Assembly (NCBI GenBank): GCA_013151975.1
Contig: JAADHG010000266.1
Location: 1-5,333 of the forward strand
Direction: 5' to 3'
DNA: 5,333 nucleotides
Source of the DNA: Chlorobiota bacterium
Lineage (GTDB): Bacteria > Bacteroidota > Bacteroidia > Flavobacteriales > Flavobacteriaceae
Position numbers and translations under genes: made by a program. Of this stretch, positions 4,615 through 5,333 are shown in pieces (position 1 is the first letter of the stretch; each line of letters opens with the position of its first letter). The notes below the pieces were generated by a model. It made no database searches, had not been told where the DNA came from, and saw nothing but the letters and a program-made list of their open reading frames with translations.

Positions 4615-5333
4615 ATGAAATACTATTGGCTTTTTATTTTTATTTTCTTCCTTTGTGAAAGTCAAGCGCAGATTAAAAACCCTTCTCGTAAAGAAAAAAC
4701 AGAAACCGATTCTATTAGGAAAGCAGAGTTTTTAAACAACATTGGTAATGGTTATTACCCTACAAAGTATATTAATATTGATCTTAGATATTTAATTAAA
4801 TATAACCAATATGAAGGTTTTAGAACTGGATTAGGTGGTATTACAAATAATACATTCTCCAAAAATTTTAGATTAGAAGGCTATACTGTTTATGGATTTT
4901 TAGATCATACCTTTAAATATAGCTTTGGTGGTGGTTTTAGAGTTGCTAAAAAAACGAATACTTGGATTAACTTAAAGTATACTGATGATTTAGAGGAAAC
5001 AGGAAGTTCAAACTTTTTAACAGATAAACGCTTCTTTCAGTTTTTTGAGCCACGCTTAATAAATATTAGTTTATTCCATAAAAATATATCTAAAGCCATT
5101 TCAATAGAACATCAGATAGGCTCAAAAATAGTAACCGAAACACAGCTTAGTGTAAATAAAATCAATCCAACGTATAACTACATCTTTAATTTAGGCACAA
5201 AAGGCAGTTTTTCGAATTTTGATTTAACAACAGCCAAAATATCCTTGCAATGGAGTCCTTTTAGTGTTTTTGAGTTTAGATCGAACAGCCTTAAAGAAAC
5301 CAAAGTAGGTTATCCAAAATTCACTATACAATA
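4615..5333 (+). CDS. Secreted DUF5686-like outer-membrane barrel (3' cut by window)
   Basis: This frame is open from ATG 4615 to the window edge: 239 codons plus two bases, no stop. An in-frame TAG at 4603-4605 makes this ATG the first start. Residues 1-19 form a signal peptide: MKYYWLFIFIFFL, then a likely signal peptidase I cut after SQA (SQA-QI). The Cys at 14 lacks a lipobox. After a charged linker (21-36), the rest reads as alternating aromatic/polar beta strands typical of outer-membrane barrels. It resembles by eye the C-terminal barrel of DUF5686 proteins: YNQYEGFRTGLGG (63-75), FRLEGYTVYGFLDHTFKYSFGG (85-106), TWINLKYTDDLEETGS (116-131), LQWSPFS (211-217) and YPKFTIQ (233-239). Full DUF5686 proteins usually carry a carboxypeptidase-regulatory-like domain and several hundred residues before this barrel; here the barrel starts almost at once. 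The role of the family is not established as far as I know. A weak promoter-like TATATTTT lies at 4596-4603, so expression may come from there or from frr read-through. Confidence 0.75.
   Translation, partial: MKYYWLFIFIFFLCESQAQIKNPSRKEKTETDSIRKAEFLNNIGNGYYPTKYINIDLRYLIKYNQYEGFRTGLGGITNNTFSKNFRLEGYTVYGFLDHTFKYSFGGGFRVAKKTNTWINLKYTDDLEETGSSNFLTDKRFFQFFEPRLINISLFHKNISKAISIEHQIGSKIVTETQLSVNKINPTYNYIFNLGTKGSFSNFDLTTAKISLQWSPFSVFEFRSNSLKETKVGYPKFTIQ

Overview
The window looks like a chromosomal piece of a flavobacterium (Bacteroidota, probably Flavobacteriaceae). The DNA is AT-rich, Shine-Dalgarno sequences are essentially absent, and several intergenic regions carry the Bacteroidota promoter -7 element TAnnTTTG. 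The ribosomal proteins have sequence signatures I recognise from flavobacteria, such as an RplM beginning VDTLSYKTISAN, and an outer-membrane DUF5686-type barrel follows. These are assignments by reading; no database search was run.

Layout, all genes on the + strand: (1) 1-323 is mostly non-coding, with a possible tail of an upstream gene at 1-126 and a very good promoter at 246-276. (2) 324-1165 holds rplM (L13) and rpsI (S9), overlapping by one base. (3) 1166-1370 is a 205-nt intergenic leader rich in hairpins before rpsB. (4) 1371-3091 holds rpsB (S2) and tsf (EF-Ts), closed by a strong intrinsic terminator at 3110-3143. (5) 3232-4549 holds pyrH (UMP kinase) and frr (ribosome recycling factor), with a promoter-like element before pyrH, a weaker one before frr, and a terminator at 4552-4576. 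(6) From 4615 to the window edge runs a secreted protein that resembles the C-terminal barrel of DUF5686 proteins. It is cut off by the end of the window.

Functionally this is a translation cluster: two large/small subunit proteins, S2 with the EF-Tu exchange factor EF-Ts, the recycling factor that splits post-termination ribosomes, and UMP kinase, which supplies pyrimidine nucleotides for RNA synthesis. The order rpsB-tsf-pyrH-frr is widely conserved in bacteria. Here it is joined upstream to rplM-rpsI and split after tsf by a terminator and a new promoter-like element.

I see no mobile element, CRISPR array, tRNA or rRNA, and no defence system. The parts most worth a second look are the structured rpsB leader, which could be an S2 autoregulatory RNA with two competing folds, the repetitive Lys/Glu/Ala/Val tail on S2, and the DUF5686-like barrel that begins directly after a signal peptide.
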